Shown here piece by piece: positions 23,875-35,622 of a DNA stretch of 64,000 nucleotides. The notes beneath the pieces are model-generated. The model did no database searches. It was given only the letters and a program-made list of their open reading frames with translations, and was not told the origin of the DNA. Position numbers and translations under genes: made by a program. This DNA comes from Fragum whitleyi. Lineage: Eukaryota > Mollusca > Bivalvia > Cardiida > Cardiidae. The stretch's first letter is position 1; every line of letters begins with the position of its first letter. The stretch covers positions 34,618,693 to 34,682,692 of the forward strand of contig OX411549.1 in assembly GCA_948146395.1 (NCBI GenBank). Direction: 5' to 3'.

Positions 23875-24407
23875 TACTTCTATTTAAATGCTGTTTATCC
23901 TCTCTATGGATAACGCATTTCCGAATAACATCCCATAATCGCATTTAAACAAGATTTATGGAGAAGAAGATAAATAGTGTCATTACGGCAATTCTTTTGA
24001 GGGTTTTTATTCCAACTAAAATAACGCCGACAAAGCCTTAGCGGTTTTTTAAAAGACTATTTGAAAGTCATCTGTTTCCCGACACGGTTATTAATTACCC
24101 AGATCTCCAAAATGGGGGTCATTAAAAAAGTTCATGAAAAAAAACATTAATTATAGAGTTTGAACATACTGTATTTTTTCCCCACATATTCATGCAGGCA
24201 CTAAGCGACAAATGACATTTGACACTTAAGAACAAGCAGTTAAACATTCATTTTTCTCAAACTTTCAGAAATTGTCTGTCCCGAAAAGCATTCTGAAGAC
24301 TACAAATAACTGTTTGTATTTTATACCAAAATGCCCCCGTGCTTCATAATTGTTAGAATGGGGTATCGCTGCTTTATGATATGTTCATGTAAATTCATGC
24401 AGGCTAT

Positions 24408-24875
24408 ACTGTTAATAACATGGTGAAATTGACAAGATGAATGAATTTGTAATGATTTAAGAGTAAAACTGATTGAGTGTGTGGAGCAAGTTTTGAATGA
24501 ATTGAATGGGAGGTAATTCAATATCGCACATTTTGTTCAGGATGAACAAAATCAGCGATATTGATTACCTCCTTTTAACAAAATATTCGTACTTTTCTGA
24601 TTGTTCATTACCTCCCTTTAATAAAATATTCTTTATTTTCTGATTGTGTGTCTTCATGGACCAATCAAAATCAAAATTAACACAAGCCAATAAAATCGTA
24701 GAATTAGTTGATTAATTTGAAATAAATGCTGATCGTCTTGAACGATTTCGAAATGTTTTCTAATGATTTCGGAGCGTTTTTGATCGATTTGAGTGAGTGT
24801 TTGGAATGAATGAATGGAGCGCTGAGTGAGCGATTAAGAATGGTTTTGTGAGTGTCAATTTCACGATGTTTTTAA
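24408..24875 (+). mobile_element. MITE-A copy
   Basis: Starts ACTGTTAATAACATGGTGAA and ends TGTCAATTTCACGATGTT. Central palindrome CGCACATTTTGTTCAGGATG facing its complement CATC...AGCGATATTG. A small insertion repeats ATTACCTCC at 24565 and 24608. Slightly eroded right terminus. Confidence 0.8.
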
Positions 24876-24967
24876 GATGTACCATGGTATTTGTCTAAAG
24901 GTGGATATTGATGCCATTTTTAAGCCCGACGTGTGGTATTTGTTGCAAGAGATATTTTCGTAAGGTA

Positions 24968-25398
24968 CAGTTAAAAACAACGTGAATTGACAGTCATCTC
25001 GGTCAAAACCGTTCTAAATCACTCGCGCAGCGCTCCATTCATTCATTTCAAACACTTACTCAAACCATTCACAAATTCTCCAATCCACCGAAAAAGATAG
25101 AATTAACATCTTAATGCAAAATAAATAAAAAAAAAGACACGATTTCGCTGACATAATTGAAATTTTATGCGTCTGATTGGCTCTTAAAGAAATATGAAGC
25201 CATTTATAAAACTTGAATGCATATCTTATTAAAGGGAGGTAATGAATATCGCTAATTTTGTTCATCCTGAACAAAATTGGCTGTATTGGATTACCCCATT
25301 TTAATTTCACTCAAAATTCGCTCCACACACTCATTCAATTTCATTCCAAACTTATTCCAAATTCATTCACTTTGTCAATTTCACAATGTTGTTAACTG
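24968..25398 (-). mobile_element. MITE-A copy with intact TA flanks
   Basis: Runs from CAGTTAAAAACAACGTGAAT to CACAATGTTGTTAACTG; TA lies directly outside both ends (24966-24967 and 25399-25400). This is the clearest evidence for a TA target site. The interior order is opposite to its neighbour at 24408-24875, from which it is separated by about 90 bp. Confidence 0.85.
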
Positions 25399-25568
25399 TA
25401 CGAAGTGCATACCATAAACATTTCACAATCAGAGTTTGGACTTTAATCAAACAGAACTCGTGCTGTATGCATTGCATAACTTTTACCTATATATTAGCCT
25501 TGTGTCTGATCAATTTGGAAAGTTTGCAAAGTTTACCCCGCTTTGCACACAAGTCTTGAACTTAAGCA

Positions 25569-25670
25569 GTATTAACCGAGGAATTCTTGTGATTTCATTA
25601 GGAAACCTCGACTGATATTGTGAAAGTTCATGAGTTCCGAAATGTTTCGGATCTATTACGAGTCGACTAC
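25569..25670. mobile_element. MITE-G half copy
   Basis: Right arm only is well kept: CATTAGGAAACCTCG, TGTGAAAGTTCATGAG, TTCCGAAATGTTTCGGATC. The left arm is reduced to TTAACCGAGGAATTC. Confidence 0.65.
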
Positions 25671-26213
25671 GTTAACGTAAACATGTTATAATCGATTCTA
25701 CTTATTTAGGACTGAAAAAAATACTGGTATTTTTCATTATTCGCTAGTCGTTATTCATAACGTATCATTTACCAATTAAAATGTAATTATCGTTCTAAAT
25801 ATAAATAAGCCTGAAAGAAGTACCTCGAAGGGTCAATGTATTACTTCAGATATAAACTCACATTCTTTTTTACACTGACCGTTTGATATCAAGACTGTAG
25901 TTTGAGAATATTTTTGACAAAGAGTTTGGAAAATGCAGAACCTTTTTTTTTATCGAATTAAGATTTTTAGTCGATTGATTCATTAAAAAGAAATTAAACC
26001 TTTTTTAAAAATGATTTTTTTTCATTAATAATACGCACGTGTTTAAGATACCCTCGACAATTTCTGCACGTGATTGAAATACCCTCACTTTTTTTCGTTT
26101 TCTTGTCTTAAACAATAAATGTCACTCTCCTCTCAGCATGTTTCCAAACATGGCAAAATTGTCTTGTAGTTGTAAAAATGGTGATCCGACATGCTAAAAA
26201 GGGAAAGATAATT

Positions 26214-26440
26214 TTAACTCTTTGCTGTTTAATCCCTTCTTTTTACGTGCCTGTGATTTTATAATGGAGAAAACATTGTGAAAAAAGAAGAAATTGCTTC
26301 TGACAAGCAATTTCTTCTTTTACCGCTCTATTTTCTACCCTACCTAATGGTTATTTTTCAAATTAAATCCACTTAAATTTTCGTCTGCAAATCTTTGAAT
26401 TTGGACAGGTCCAAAATTTTGTAAAACAGGAAAGGGTTAA
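26214..26440 (-). mobile_element. MITE-B copy 1 (piggyBac-like)
   Basis: 227 bp bounded by TTAA on both sides. Termini are TTAACTCTTTGCTGTTTAAT and GTAAAACAGGAAAGGGTTAA, inverted repeats of about 17 bp. The centre has a perfect 13-bp stem GAAGAAATTGCTT facing AAGCAATTTCTTC with a 5-nt loop. TTAA target plus CCCTTT-starting termini are the signature of piggyBac elements; no transposase is inside. Confidence 0.85.
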
Positions 26441-26474
26441 ATAATATTAAGACAAATAACCAAATCGAGGTCAT

Positions 26475-26605
26475 CTCTGCGTTCAGGGTGATAAAACGAT
26501 GTAAACTGTTTGCGTATAATACCCCGCTTTGCACATGCCTTTTCGTGCAAAGTGGAGTATAATTGGAAAACTGTTTGTACCGTTTTTTTCATCCTGAACT
26601 CAGAG
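26475..26605. mobile_element. MITE-E copy 3 (complete)
   Basis: A 131-bp palindrome. Ends CTCTGCGTTCAGGGTGAT and ATCCTGAACTCAGAG; centre CCGCTTTGCACATG facing CGTGCAAAGTGG. Best-defined copy of the family. Confidence 0.8.
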
Positions 26606-26681
26606 CGGGTTTGGTATTTCGAAAAATATTCTACGACACTGAAAAATTATTTGTACCATTCCAGATTCTTAGAAAATTATA

Positions 26682-26978
26682 TGTGACGCTTTACGGGAAA
26701 TGGGACCATCCCGGCACTCGGTAAAATTATCATTTGAACAATAAATTTGATATGCACTCGGTAAAATTATCATTTGAACAATAAATATGGTCTAGCAGAG
26801 GTCGATGAAAGGTTTTATAAAAAAAAGTAATCACAAAGAAATATGAATTGTAATTCTAAAATTAGAAAATCACCTAAAACTGTTTTTCTTTTTTTCTACC
26901 ATGGTCAAGCTGCATACACTGCGAAGCCTGAACAGTATCGCCACTTCTCGCAACTTCCGGATGATACCCGCCAGATTA
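26682..26978. mobile_element. MITE-F copy (diverged) with internal 40-bp duplication
   Basis: Left edge GTGACGCTTTACGGGAAATG then GGACCATCCCGG, right edge CTTCCGGATGATACCCGCC. A 40-bp block starting GCACTCGGTAAAATTATC is tandemly duplicated at 26714 and 26754. Assignment rests on the edges and the AGCAGAGGTCG block. Confidence 0.5.
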
Positions 26979-27737
26979 ATCTCATATTTCGACCCTTACC
27001 CTAACGGAAAGTACTATGATACAAGTATTTTTCTTATTTATACTACATTTGCAAATTCGTTTCACTTATTTATTTTCCTTAACAACAACAACAACAAAAA
27101 AAAGACAATCAGAGATATACATATATTAATACAGTGTACTAGCAATCATTGTGAATTAACTCAATAACTTTTTTTGAATTCCTTAATCTCACAGAAGCAT
27201 CTATCACTAGATCACCGAAAACAATTTGGGCAAACAAGTTTGCGTACGAGTATATTTAAAATTTAAAAATACTTTGAACGCGAATACAAAAAGGATAAAA
27301 TACTCGTTAAAAGAAATACGAGCAGGGAATTTTTTAATACCGGGTTATTTGGCAATGTGGTGGTGGAAGAGAATTTTTATGCAAAACGTAACCCCATGTT
27401 GGGTAATTGAATTTAATGTACCCTTATAAGTGTGGTGTACCTGGCGTTAGGCTCGTTCATGGGATCAGTTGATTTTAAACTGCAGTAAAAACCCCAGTGT
27501 TACAATGAGATGCGCGGTATCGAGGGCTAATTGGGTGTTCTGTTATATTACCAAATTACCAGTGCATAACAATGGTGCCGTTACACAAAAACCGCGAGAA
27601 AAAATGGATGGATTTCATAAATTTATGACTGACATAATTTTTTTCAGCTTCCGAGCCAGGACTACTATTGTTAGTTTGAAATTACAAGTATTTCAGACTG
27701 GTCGTACAAAAAAGGGGGCGTTTTCGAGGAGCGAATA

Positions 27738-27785
27738 GTTTCGACCCGGTTAGCCTGCGCAAAGAGCGCAGGCTAACCAAGATCG
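27738..27785. repeat. GC-rich hairpin, MITE-F-type core
   Basis: GGTTAGCCTGCGC and GCGCAGGCTAACC form a perfect 13-bp stem with the loop AAAGA, flanked by TTCGACCC and AGATCGA. The same kind of core lies in MITE-F copies, so 27585-27800 is probably a decayed copy whose termini are no longer clear. Confidence 0.65.
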
Positions 27786-27825
27786 ATACATTTCGGTATT
27801 TGCAATTTTCCAAATCTAACCTATT

Positions 27826-27888
27826 CCGAGTGGCTGAATCGGTTACGCGTTTGAGCTCCCAAATCTGGGGTTGAATTCGGAATGCGGC
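27826..27888 (+). tRNA. tRNA-like sequence (pseudogene or SINE head)
   Basis: About 61 nt that fold partly like a tRNA. ATTCCG at the start pairs with CGGAAT at the end (6-bp acceptor-like stem), GTGGCTGAATCGGTTACGC looks like a D arm and box A, TTTG...CAAA makes an anticodon-like stem, and GGGGTTGAATTC is a poor box B. It is too short for a normal tRNA and lacks a full T arm, so it is more likely a SINE head or tRNA-derived pseudogene than a working gene. Confidence 0.35.
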
Positions 27889-27893
27889 TTGAC

Positions 27894-27985
27894 TAACAAG
27901 TCAAGTCAAAATTCTTTATTTGGCTATAATTATGCAGTGTTTCATTGCCTTCGATAGGCATTGAGAAAATAATACAAATAGAACA
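27894..27985 (-). mobile_element. Probable LINE/SINE 3' tail fragment
   Basis: On the minus strand it reads CAATGCCTATCGAAGGCAATG, then CCAAATAAAGAATTTTGACT with repeated TTGACT. A short hairpin, an AATAAA and a tandem TTGACT end are what retroposon 3' ends look like. The element body is absent. Orientation is opposite to the tRNA-like sequence next to it. Confidence 0.35.
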
Positions 27986-29113
27986 TAACACAATTATAAG
28001 ATGAGAAAACAGACTTAAGTTTCACTTACATTGTTCCTTTGAGAAAAGTCATGATGACAAGCCTCATTAGACTCCTACCAATTAACTTATGAAATGATAC
28101 GACTAAGATCAATGTGCAGCTGGTGGCTCGGTTGAAAGGCTGTGGTTATACTTGTGTGCGAAACAATAAAATGCATGGATAGATGCATCAGTCGCCGCAT
28201 CAAAAATGCAACGTGCATTATCGAATTTCGATATCTGGTTCACCTTTGTGATTTTTCCTTATTATTAATACTTTTCGAAAACCTGATGGTACCATTATGA
28301 ATGAGGGAGTTCTTTTTTAAATTACTCCTCTATATTTAAAGAAAAAAGAAGAAAAAAAAGAATGAGATATTCTTTTTTGAAACTCGAAAACGAAGATTTT
28401 TTGTTGGTCATTAAAAAAATGAAAAATAATTGGTCAGAAAATTACAATTAAGAAACACATTATTTCTGCATGGTCAAGAAGGGTCCATCTGTCCGACTGA
28501 CCGCCCCCAGCGGCGATACCGGTCCAAATTGATGTTTTCTTTAAAGTAACCAAATTATCGTTTGACCCTCTTGTTAAAATACATGGTGTTAACGCGGCGT
28601 TTGAAAATGCTCCATTCAGAAATTTTAAATGTATTAGTGATTTATGAGTGTGTTATTATTTATAAAATGTATAATATTGATAATAATTATGACAAAAAGA
28701 TTTCTAAAATTTGTATTTCTAATATTTTTCTGCGTTTCTGATACACTTCAAATCCATGCAACACCTATATGGGCTAAAATGGTGGATTTCAAATTGTAGT
28801 GCATTATTCGAAACATATTATCAAATTAAATCTAGGGGTAAGCAAATGTTTGGAAATTCATATATTTATAGAGCTATTATTTTTGTCTTTTTATATATAT
28901 GATTATTCAGACACCGTTTTTTTCGGAAATCTCTGTATATCCTTATCAAAGCCATAAATTGGCTTCCTATTCATACGTGCTTTTAGGAGTAAAATTATAA
29001 AATCATGTTTGAAGTCTTGTGAATACATATTGCAGCTACTGTGAAGTACATTTACCAAAAATAGCAGGTTTTTCAAGCTTCAAGCAAGCCCTAACGCAAC
29101 AAACACTTTAAGG
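27986..29113. other. AT-rich DNA without recognised gene
   Basis: No gene or window-internal repeat recognised. Confidence 0.35.
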
Positions 29114-29115
29114 TA

Positions 29116-29535
29116 CAGTTAATAACATCGTGAAACTGACAACGCGAACTATTTTGGAATGATTTCGGAATGATGTTAAATAAGTGATAGGGGTGAGTTT
29201 TGAGAGAAATTTGGGGGAGGTAATCCAATATCGCTAATTTTGTTCAGGATGAACGATATGTATTACCTCCCTTTACTAAAATATGCAAGCAAATTCTATA
29301 AATAGCTTCCTATTTCTTCAAGAACCAATCAGACGCTTAAAATCTAAATTATGTCGGTGAAATGGCGATTTGCTTCTTACTTTATTCATTTTGAAGGTAG
29401 TTGTTGATCTTATTTTTTGGCATTTCGAGCGTTTTTGAATGGGTTGAGTGAGTGTTTGGGATGAATGGAGCGCTGAGTGAGCGATTCGGAATGAGTTCAA
29501 TTTAAATGAATGTCAATTTCACTGTGTTAATAAGT
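29116..29535 (+). mobile_element. MITE-A copy
   Basis: Starts TA-CAGTTAATAACATCGTGAAA and ends TGTCAATTTCACTGTGTTAA. The central palindrome is shortened (TTTTGTTCAGGATGAACGAT). It carries the family block TTCTTCAAGAACCAATCAGA next to TCTATAAATAG, as other copies do. Confidence 0.8.
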
Positions 29536-29738
29536 GTTTTCAAGCATCAAGCAAGCCATGCGTTTAGGATAGCGAAACACAAGCTTTAAGGTACATGTAG
29601 TCCCGAGTTCACGATAACAAAACACAAGCAAGGGTCCTAAGTTTAAAACGTGAATAAGACACATTTTACAGGGTGATGAAGTGTACCATTTCAGGACTGA
29701 GCTTGCTTGAGGCTTTGTTACTCTAAACGCAGGCCAGT

Positions 29739-29864
29739 GCAACGTTCAGGATAGCAAAACGTTGCAAACTGTTTTCGAACTTAATCTCACTTTGCATGTG
29801 CGCTTGCGTGCAAAGTGGTGTATAATTTGCAAACAGTTTACACCGTTTTGTCATCCTGGGCGCA
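29739..29864. mobile_element. MITE-E copy 4
   Basis: Palindrome with ends ACGTTCAGGATAGCAAAACG and CGTTTTGTCATCCTGGGCGC, centre CACTTTGCATGTGCGCTTGC facing GCAAAGTGGTG. Confidence 0.8.
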
Positions 29865-29883
29865 GGACAGGTTCTCGGGGTAT

Positions 29884-30112
29884 TTAAACCTTTCCTGTTT
29901 TACAAAATTTTGGACCTGTCCAAATTCAAAGGTTTTGCAGACGAAAATTTAAAGTGGATTTAATTTGGAAAATAACCATTCTGCAGGGTAGAAAATAGTG
30001 TGGAAAAGAAGAAATTGCTTGTCAGAAGCAATTTCTTCTATTTTTCACAATGTTTTCTCAATCATAAAATCACAGGCACGTAAACAGCAGGGATTAAACA
30101 GCAAAGGGTTAA
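29884..30112 (+). mobile_element. MITE-B copy 2 (piggyBac-like)
   Basis: 229 bp, TTAA at both edges (29884 and 30109). Opposite orientation to copies 1 and 3: starts TTAAACCTTTCCTGTTTTAC and ends AAACAGCAAAGGGTTAA. The 13-bp central stem around GTCAG is intact. It lies about 20 bp from a MITE-E copy. Confidence 0.85.
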
Positions 30113-30448
30113 TTGAACTTGCACAGTCGGAGCTGAAAAATGAAAACTTCACACAAGTCCTACATTTTCCCGTGGTACGTGTCAAATTTCATATTCTTTT
30201 GACCATTCTTTGTAAAGTTTGACAGCTCCCCATATTTTCCCGAAGGCTGCATTTTTCAACAGACCACAATCTGTGAAAGTATTCTCTATAGACCAAACAA
30301 TTAAATTGTATGAATTTGTCAGCTCGATTTGGAACGAATCTAATTTGTTCATAACTTGTCTGTCAAGTAAAGCCTAGCCAGTCGATTCTTTTTCCTTGTT
30401 TTGGATGTTGATACAGACATATAAGGAAATCAAAATATATATATATAT

Positions 30449-30699
30449 GGGATCCGTCACGCGAAAAGGGACCATCTGGGAGTGCGTAAAGTGTGGACCC
30501 TTGTCAGACCGCGTAGACTGACAAGGGTCGAAACTTTCCGCATTTTGTTTATTTCCTCAATCTTGAAAGACCAATCTACCTTTCTGCCAAAGAATCTTTG
30601 AAATGCGACCTCTTTCCGACCTGTTCTAGACTCAATCTCTATTTGAAGTATTTATTTTACAGATTTCCCAGATGGTCCCTTTTCGCGTGACAGGTCTCA
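30449..30699. mobile_element. MITE-F copy (complete)
   Basis: About 250 bp. GATCCGTCACGCGAAAAGGG and the inverted CCCTTTTCGCGTGACAGGTC delimit it; both continue into ACCATCTGGGA. Internal hairpin GACCCTTGTCAGACCGCG facing CTGACAAGGGTC. It directly follows a short (TA)n tract. Confidence 0.85.
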
Positions 30700-32340
30700 T
30701 ATCAATAGATTGATAGAGTATTTATGATAGTACTATCTGTTATTCTTTTGCTAACGCGCGCCGTGCGTCATATTCATGACGAATGGTTCTTGGTTAGATA
30801 ATTACAAAAATAAAAAAAAAAGTCTTTTTTATAGCTTTCTATTTAAAGATAAAATGTTATTACTATGAATATGGTCGAAACCAAAATTAGGACACCTTTT
30901 CTCTACTGCAAAATGACGTCAAATTCAAACCATGACCCCACCTTTCAAACACAGTTATGTGCTGAAAAAAAGTTATCTCAAAATTTGTCCATTAATTTCG
31001 AAAGAAAAGACCTTATTAAATGATTGCTTTTTGAATTAGTATTCCAAACAAATGAATGGCGAGATGATCTGAAAGGGCTAGTTATTGTCTTTATACATGT
31101 TAAAAAAGTTCGAGATTTCATGATCATACGTTTAATTTCCTATATTTTGTTGTTTTTTCTATCTGCCCATTTCACTTTGCAACTCTTAAATCATTACAAT
31201 GATATGACTTAAATATTTTATTTGAATAAGGAGACCCTGGTCACTTCTTTGCTCACTGCCAGAAATTTCTTCGGCGTTATTTATCTGACAGGACATAATG
31301 TTTTTAGTTACGGCAAATTCTAAAGAGAGAAATCCTTTGTAATTCTTTTCTCTTATGTAACAGATGACTATGACTGCTTATATTTTACTGGCTCTTTCTA
31401 TAATTTCTTATTATATGACATCCCTCTTTATACATTTTTATAAAAATGTTTCTTATGAAATATAGGCTGAACTATCAACAAGTTGAATAAAACATTTTTA
31501 GTGTCACCATTTTTATTTTATATACCGGTAGTAATTGCCATCTAAATAGTTTTAAATAGCATTAGTTTTTTAAAAAGAGATGAACAGACTACATACTTTT
31601 GCAAAAAGGTACGAGAAAAAAGCAACATCCTAGATGAATACACGAAAGGGGCATAAAACAATAAAAACTGAAAAATATTCTCAATATTTCTTATAATTTT
31701 ATGACATCGAGCGAAAAAAGCAGTTATTTCACTTACATGTATTTTGAGATGCCTTTTTTATTTTCGGCACATGTATTTGAAAAAGCTGCGTGTTCAAATT
31801 TAGGCCCATAGAGGTAGAGGTATTACTGTTTTTTGTTCATTGAAATACTTTAATACGTAATCAAAAGACGCGGATTTGTATTTGCTCGGAAGATAGTTCA
31901 AATACCCCGTTAAAAAAGTTAATTTTTATAACCTTATTTTCTATTTCTACTTTTTGAAAGAATAATTGAAGAAAAATAACATTCAGCTTCCAATTTGTAT
32001 AAAAATGGGATGCTGGTAGCTTTTTGAATGTGTTTCAACCATTGTAATGCGATAAAGCGGAACGAACGTTGGCAATAAAATGGCGGATGTTTGAATACGT
32101 CATCGAAGCGAAACCGGATACAGCGTGACACACCGGATAGCGGATCAGGTTTTACGTAACATGGTATTTTTTCATTTGGAAGACAATACAAAAAGCCATC
32201 TTAAATGAATTCAGTTTGAATAACAATTTCCTTTTTAAATTAATCGTTTTCCATGCTGAAAAACTCTCTGTATTTCAATTCGAATAGTTTGTTTCTAGTT
32301 TTTTTTATTGTTCAATGTATTTACTCACATGGACGTATGA
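30700..32340. other. AT-rich DNA without recognised gene
   Basis: A GC-richer patch (32045-32160, minus frame 31934-32191, 85 codons) has no recognisable domain. No shared repeats were found. Confidence 0.35.
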
Positions 32341-32960
32341 GATCCTGTCACGCGAGAAGGTGCCCGTATGGAACTCAGTTAAAAACATCTGAAAATGTGA
32401 TAGGATCTAGTAGATGTCAGAGGTTTCAGCTCGAAAATGATTATGCGTTTATATTAAGGTGGAATGATCTTTATACAGGGGTGTAGAAACACAGAATTTC
32501 TCAACTTGTCCCTGGACAAGGGAAATATATTTTTTTTCTATTTGTCCCTGATCAAAAAGAACTTGTCTGTAAATAAGATCACCATTCAATTTGGGAAACA
32601 TTGTTTTTAAAGAAGAAAATGCTGAATTTCAGCATTTTCTTCATTAAAAACAATGTTTTTCTACCCTTTGATATTAACAATTCTATAATCAATCTCTTAG
32701 ATCTGTTTTGTACCATACTGATATTTGTCCTGATGTTAACTTGTCCATGGACAAGTGGCACAGAAGAAAGCATTTGTCTGCAGGTAGAAATTCTGTGTCG
32801 GGCAAGTCCGGCATGGGAATTCCTCACCCCTGCTCTATGAATGCAGAAATTAGAAAAAAATGCGAAAAGTTTCGCTCTTTGTCATCCTGCGCAGTTCATG
32901 CACCCTGACTAGGGTCGATACTGTTAGCAGTCGCAACTGCTCCCTTTTCGTGTATTGAGT
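32341..32960. mobile_element. MITE-F copy interrupted by a hAT-like element
   Basis: Left part GATCCTGTCACGCGAGAAGG to about 32475; right part 32833-32960 with ATTAGAAAAAAATGCGAAAA, GCGCAGTTCATGC and CTCCCTTTTCGTGTATTGAG. The right part matches 22880-23000 of the complete copy, so the two halves belong together. Confidence 0.6.
32476..32832. mobile_element. hAT-like non-autonomous element (357 bp)
   Basis: Ends CAGGGGTG and CACCCCTG, the short terminal form typical of hAT elements. Inside the ends, ACACAGAATTTCT and CTTGTCCCTGGACAAG on the left reappear inverted on the right (AGAAATTCTGTGT, CTTGTCCATGGACAAG). The middle holds a long hairpin in which GAAGAAAATGCTGAA faces TTCAGCATTTTCTTC with AAAACAATGTTT-type extensions. 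No clean 8-bp target duplication is visible (TCTTTATA versus CTCTATGA), so the hAT label is tentative. Confidence 0.6.
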
Positions 32961-33451
32961 TACATAGCAAAAACCGCATGCTTCTCTGTTTTATAAACTC
33001 TATAAAATATTCACCTCTACTAATAATCAGTTGAAATTAATTATGTAGTACAAAATATGCATGGGTTTAAGAAAGAAAGTTTTTGTTAGAAAATTACAGA
33101 TATCTTGAATAATTATTCTTGATTATTTTAAATCCAAATATTCATGTGAAAGCGGGTCAATCTGTTTGGTTGATTAAAAAAAGATATTCATACATCCGTG
33201 AATAAAACACAAATTTATCTAATACGATTGCACACAAAATTATCCCATGTTTAATTCTCAAAGTAAGTAAACTTTTTTGTCAATGGCATAAAATCATTCT
33301 TGATTAAGAGAATAATTTCGTTTTCACGGAGCTACACGTATGTAACGACGAACTTAAGCATAAAAGTATTAATCTACTAAGCGCATATAGTGAAAAAAGG
33401 TTTCAAGTTTAAATACCTTCATGAAAAAAGACTCGTATCAAGAATCGAAAT
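32961..33451. other. AT-rich DNA without recognised gene
   Basis: Nothing recognisable; includes a TTGAATAATTATTCTTGATT inverted stretch near 33105. Confidence 0.35.
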
Positions 33452-33767
33452 TTTTTTCAGGATGAACAAAGTTAGCGATATTTATTACCCCCCCCCCCCC
33501 CTTTAATAAAATACGCAGGAAGATTCTATAAATAGCGTCCCTCACGAACCTATCAGACACTTACAATTTAAATTGTCTCAGCGAAATCGTGATTTTGTTT
33601 CAGCTTTATTTATTTTGAATGGCGTTGTTGATTCTATCTTTTTCAGTGATTTTAAGGATTTTTGAATGGTTTGATTGAGTGTTTGGAATGAATGAATGGA
33701 GCGCTCAGCGAGTGATTTGGAATGGTTTTGATCGAGATGAATATCAATCTCACGGTGTTACTAACTG
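33452..33767 (+). mobile_element. MITE-A copy (5' truncated)
   Basis: Begins inside the central palindrome (TTCAGGATGAACAAAGTTAG) and runs to the terminus CACGGTGTTACTAACTG plus TA. A C run replaces ACCTCCC. A second, complete copy starts 53 bp further on. Confidence 0.75.
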
Positions 33768-33820
33768 TAGTGCAGCCTAGAAAGTCACATAAAACATTTA
33801 GCATTTGAATTATTTATTTA

Positions 33821-34246
33821 CAGTTAATAACACCGTGAAATTGACAGGGTGAATGATTTTGGAATGATTTAGGAATGAAATTGATTGAGTGTGTGGAGCG
33901 GGTTTTGAGTGAATATAATGTGAAGAAATCCAATATAGCAAATTTTGTTCATGTTGAACAAAATTAGCGATATTCATTACCTCGCTTTGATAAAATATGC
34001 ATACAAGCTCAATAGATAGCTTCCTACTTCTCCAAGAACCTATTGAACGCTTACAATTGGAATTATATTAGTGAAGTCGCGATTTTTCTCTATCCAAATT
34101 TATTTTGAATGACGTTGTTGATTCAATATTTTTCAATTGGTTTGAGCGTTTTTGAATGGTTTGAATGAGTGCTTGGCTGATCGCTGAGTGAGCTATTTAA
34201 AAAGGTTTGGTTGAGGTGATTATCAATTTCACGATGTAACTAACTG
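33821..34246 (+). mobile_element. MITE-A copy with TA flanks
   Basis: CAGTTAATAACACCGTGAAA to CACGATGTAACTAACTG with TA outside both ends (33819-33820, 34247-34248). Central palindrome CAAATTTTGTTCATGTTGAA facing CAAAATTAGCG. Complete, about 426 bp. Confidence 0.85.
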
Positions 34247-34290
34247 TATTAGAGATTTAAGGTAGAAGTCATTTGCAAAGCACATAATGC

Positions 34291-34334
34291 AGACTTAGAT
34301 CAGACTGTGCGGCTGCACACGCTGATCTTAGTCT
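34291..34334. repeat. Hairpin AGACTTAGATCAG...CTGATCTTAGTCT
   Basis: A 13-bp stem with one mismatch around GTGCGGCTGCACAC. Resembles the GATCAG/CTGATC cores of several palindromic elements here (7689, 35690), so it may be the remnant centre of one. Confidence 0.6.
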
Positions 34335-34399
34335 TTACTTTGAGTAAATATTAAATTGTTACAAAAGTCAAGCATAGGCTCATATTCCACTCGTTTAAA

Positions 34400-35622
34400 G
34401 AATCTGTGTTCACTAGTATAAATACCACAGATATTCAAAAATTCGTTGCAGCTGGATTGATAAATATTTCCTGTTTAAGGCAAACGGGGATATTTAGTCC
34501 AATAAAGGAAAGAATGAATAAATGTGAATTTCTCGCTTCACGGAGCAGAAATTTGAAATCAGTTTACAATTATTTGCTTCAGAAGCCGCGCTTAATTAAA
34601 TGTTACGGCATCAAATAAAAGCTAAATGAAATTTTATTAGGGAACTATCAACTTCCGTGAACTTTGACCCATTGTCTTTTCTAAATTCACAATTATTTTA
34701 CCCCAAAGTGGGTATTATTTTTTTTCTGTTTTCGTCAAATAAATTCTGTTAAAGGAACATAGAATGTGTGTCATTGGAGAGAGGCATTCATCGATTACGG
34801 TTTCGTTTAGACTAAGTCGTTTCTTTTTCTTCGCAAAAACACTTCAACGTTAAAAACATTTTCGTTTGATTTGGCTTCACATTGTAAATCTATGTAGCCT
34901 GTAGCAATTTTATGTTTGGATAGAAGAACAATTCGGGTGTCTTGTCTTGCTTGCTTTTTTCCCATGTACTTTTTATTATAAATCTTTCGTCCATTAAATT
35001 GTATGTTTAAGGACAGAGAATATAGATGCAAACATTTTCATGAACACGTAATTGTATAATTAATGTTATACATGTAGAATCATTCTATTTTTATAACTTT
35101 ACTTGTAATTAAAATCTTTCATTCGATTGATTCATTCGCTTTCCTATTCATTCCCTGTGAATTTTATTTTATTATCTAGGAGGCAGAATCGAACATAAAT
35201 TTGTTTAGTTAGTAAGAAGTGGAGCCTAATCGACGTGAAAAAAAAAAAAAAAAAAAAAAAGAAAACCCCACATATAATTATAACCTCATTATTTTCTGGG
35301 AGTTGGTCCCAGGAATTGCCATAATTCAGTAATTAACATTAGGATTATCCCATTATCATTTCTTGTTTTGAAATAGGTTGGTTCACTTCAGAAGGCCTCA
35401 GTGTAAATGGATGATCATTGTTTGTATGGTGAAAGCTTAGTGAAGTACTTTCTTTAAATAAAGATTTTATTATAATAACTATTAGTTGAATTATTTATTT
35501 ATTAAAACGTGTTTCTTCAATCATTATTTCCAAATGATTCTCCTTAAGATTTTACAATCCCGAATAGAACCATTTTTTAAGTAACATGTTGTTGTATTTT
35601 TTATTGTGATTAAATTACATTT
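34400..35622. other. AT-rich DNA, poly-A tract, no recognised gene
   Basis: Poly-A of about 23 at 35239-35261. Open frames at 34406-34618 and 34807-35031 show no motif. No shared repeats. Confidence 0.35.

Noticed and set aside
27826..27888. Functional tRNA gene
   Set aside because: Only about 61 nt, a weak box B and incomplete T arm; better explained as a SINE head or pseudogene.
29998..30222. Open frame across a MITE-B copy
   Set aside because: Most of it is the MITE's hairpin and terminus; similar frames appear in the other copies for the same reason.
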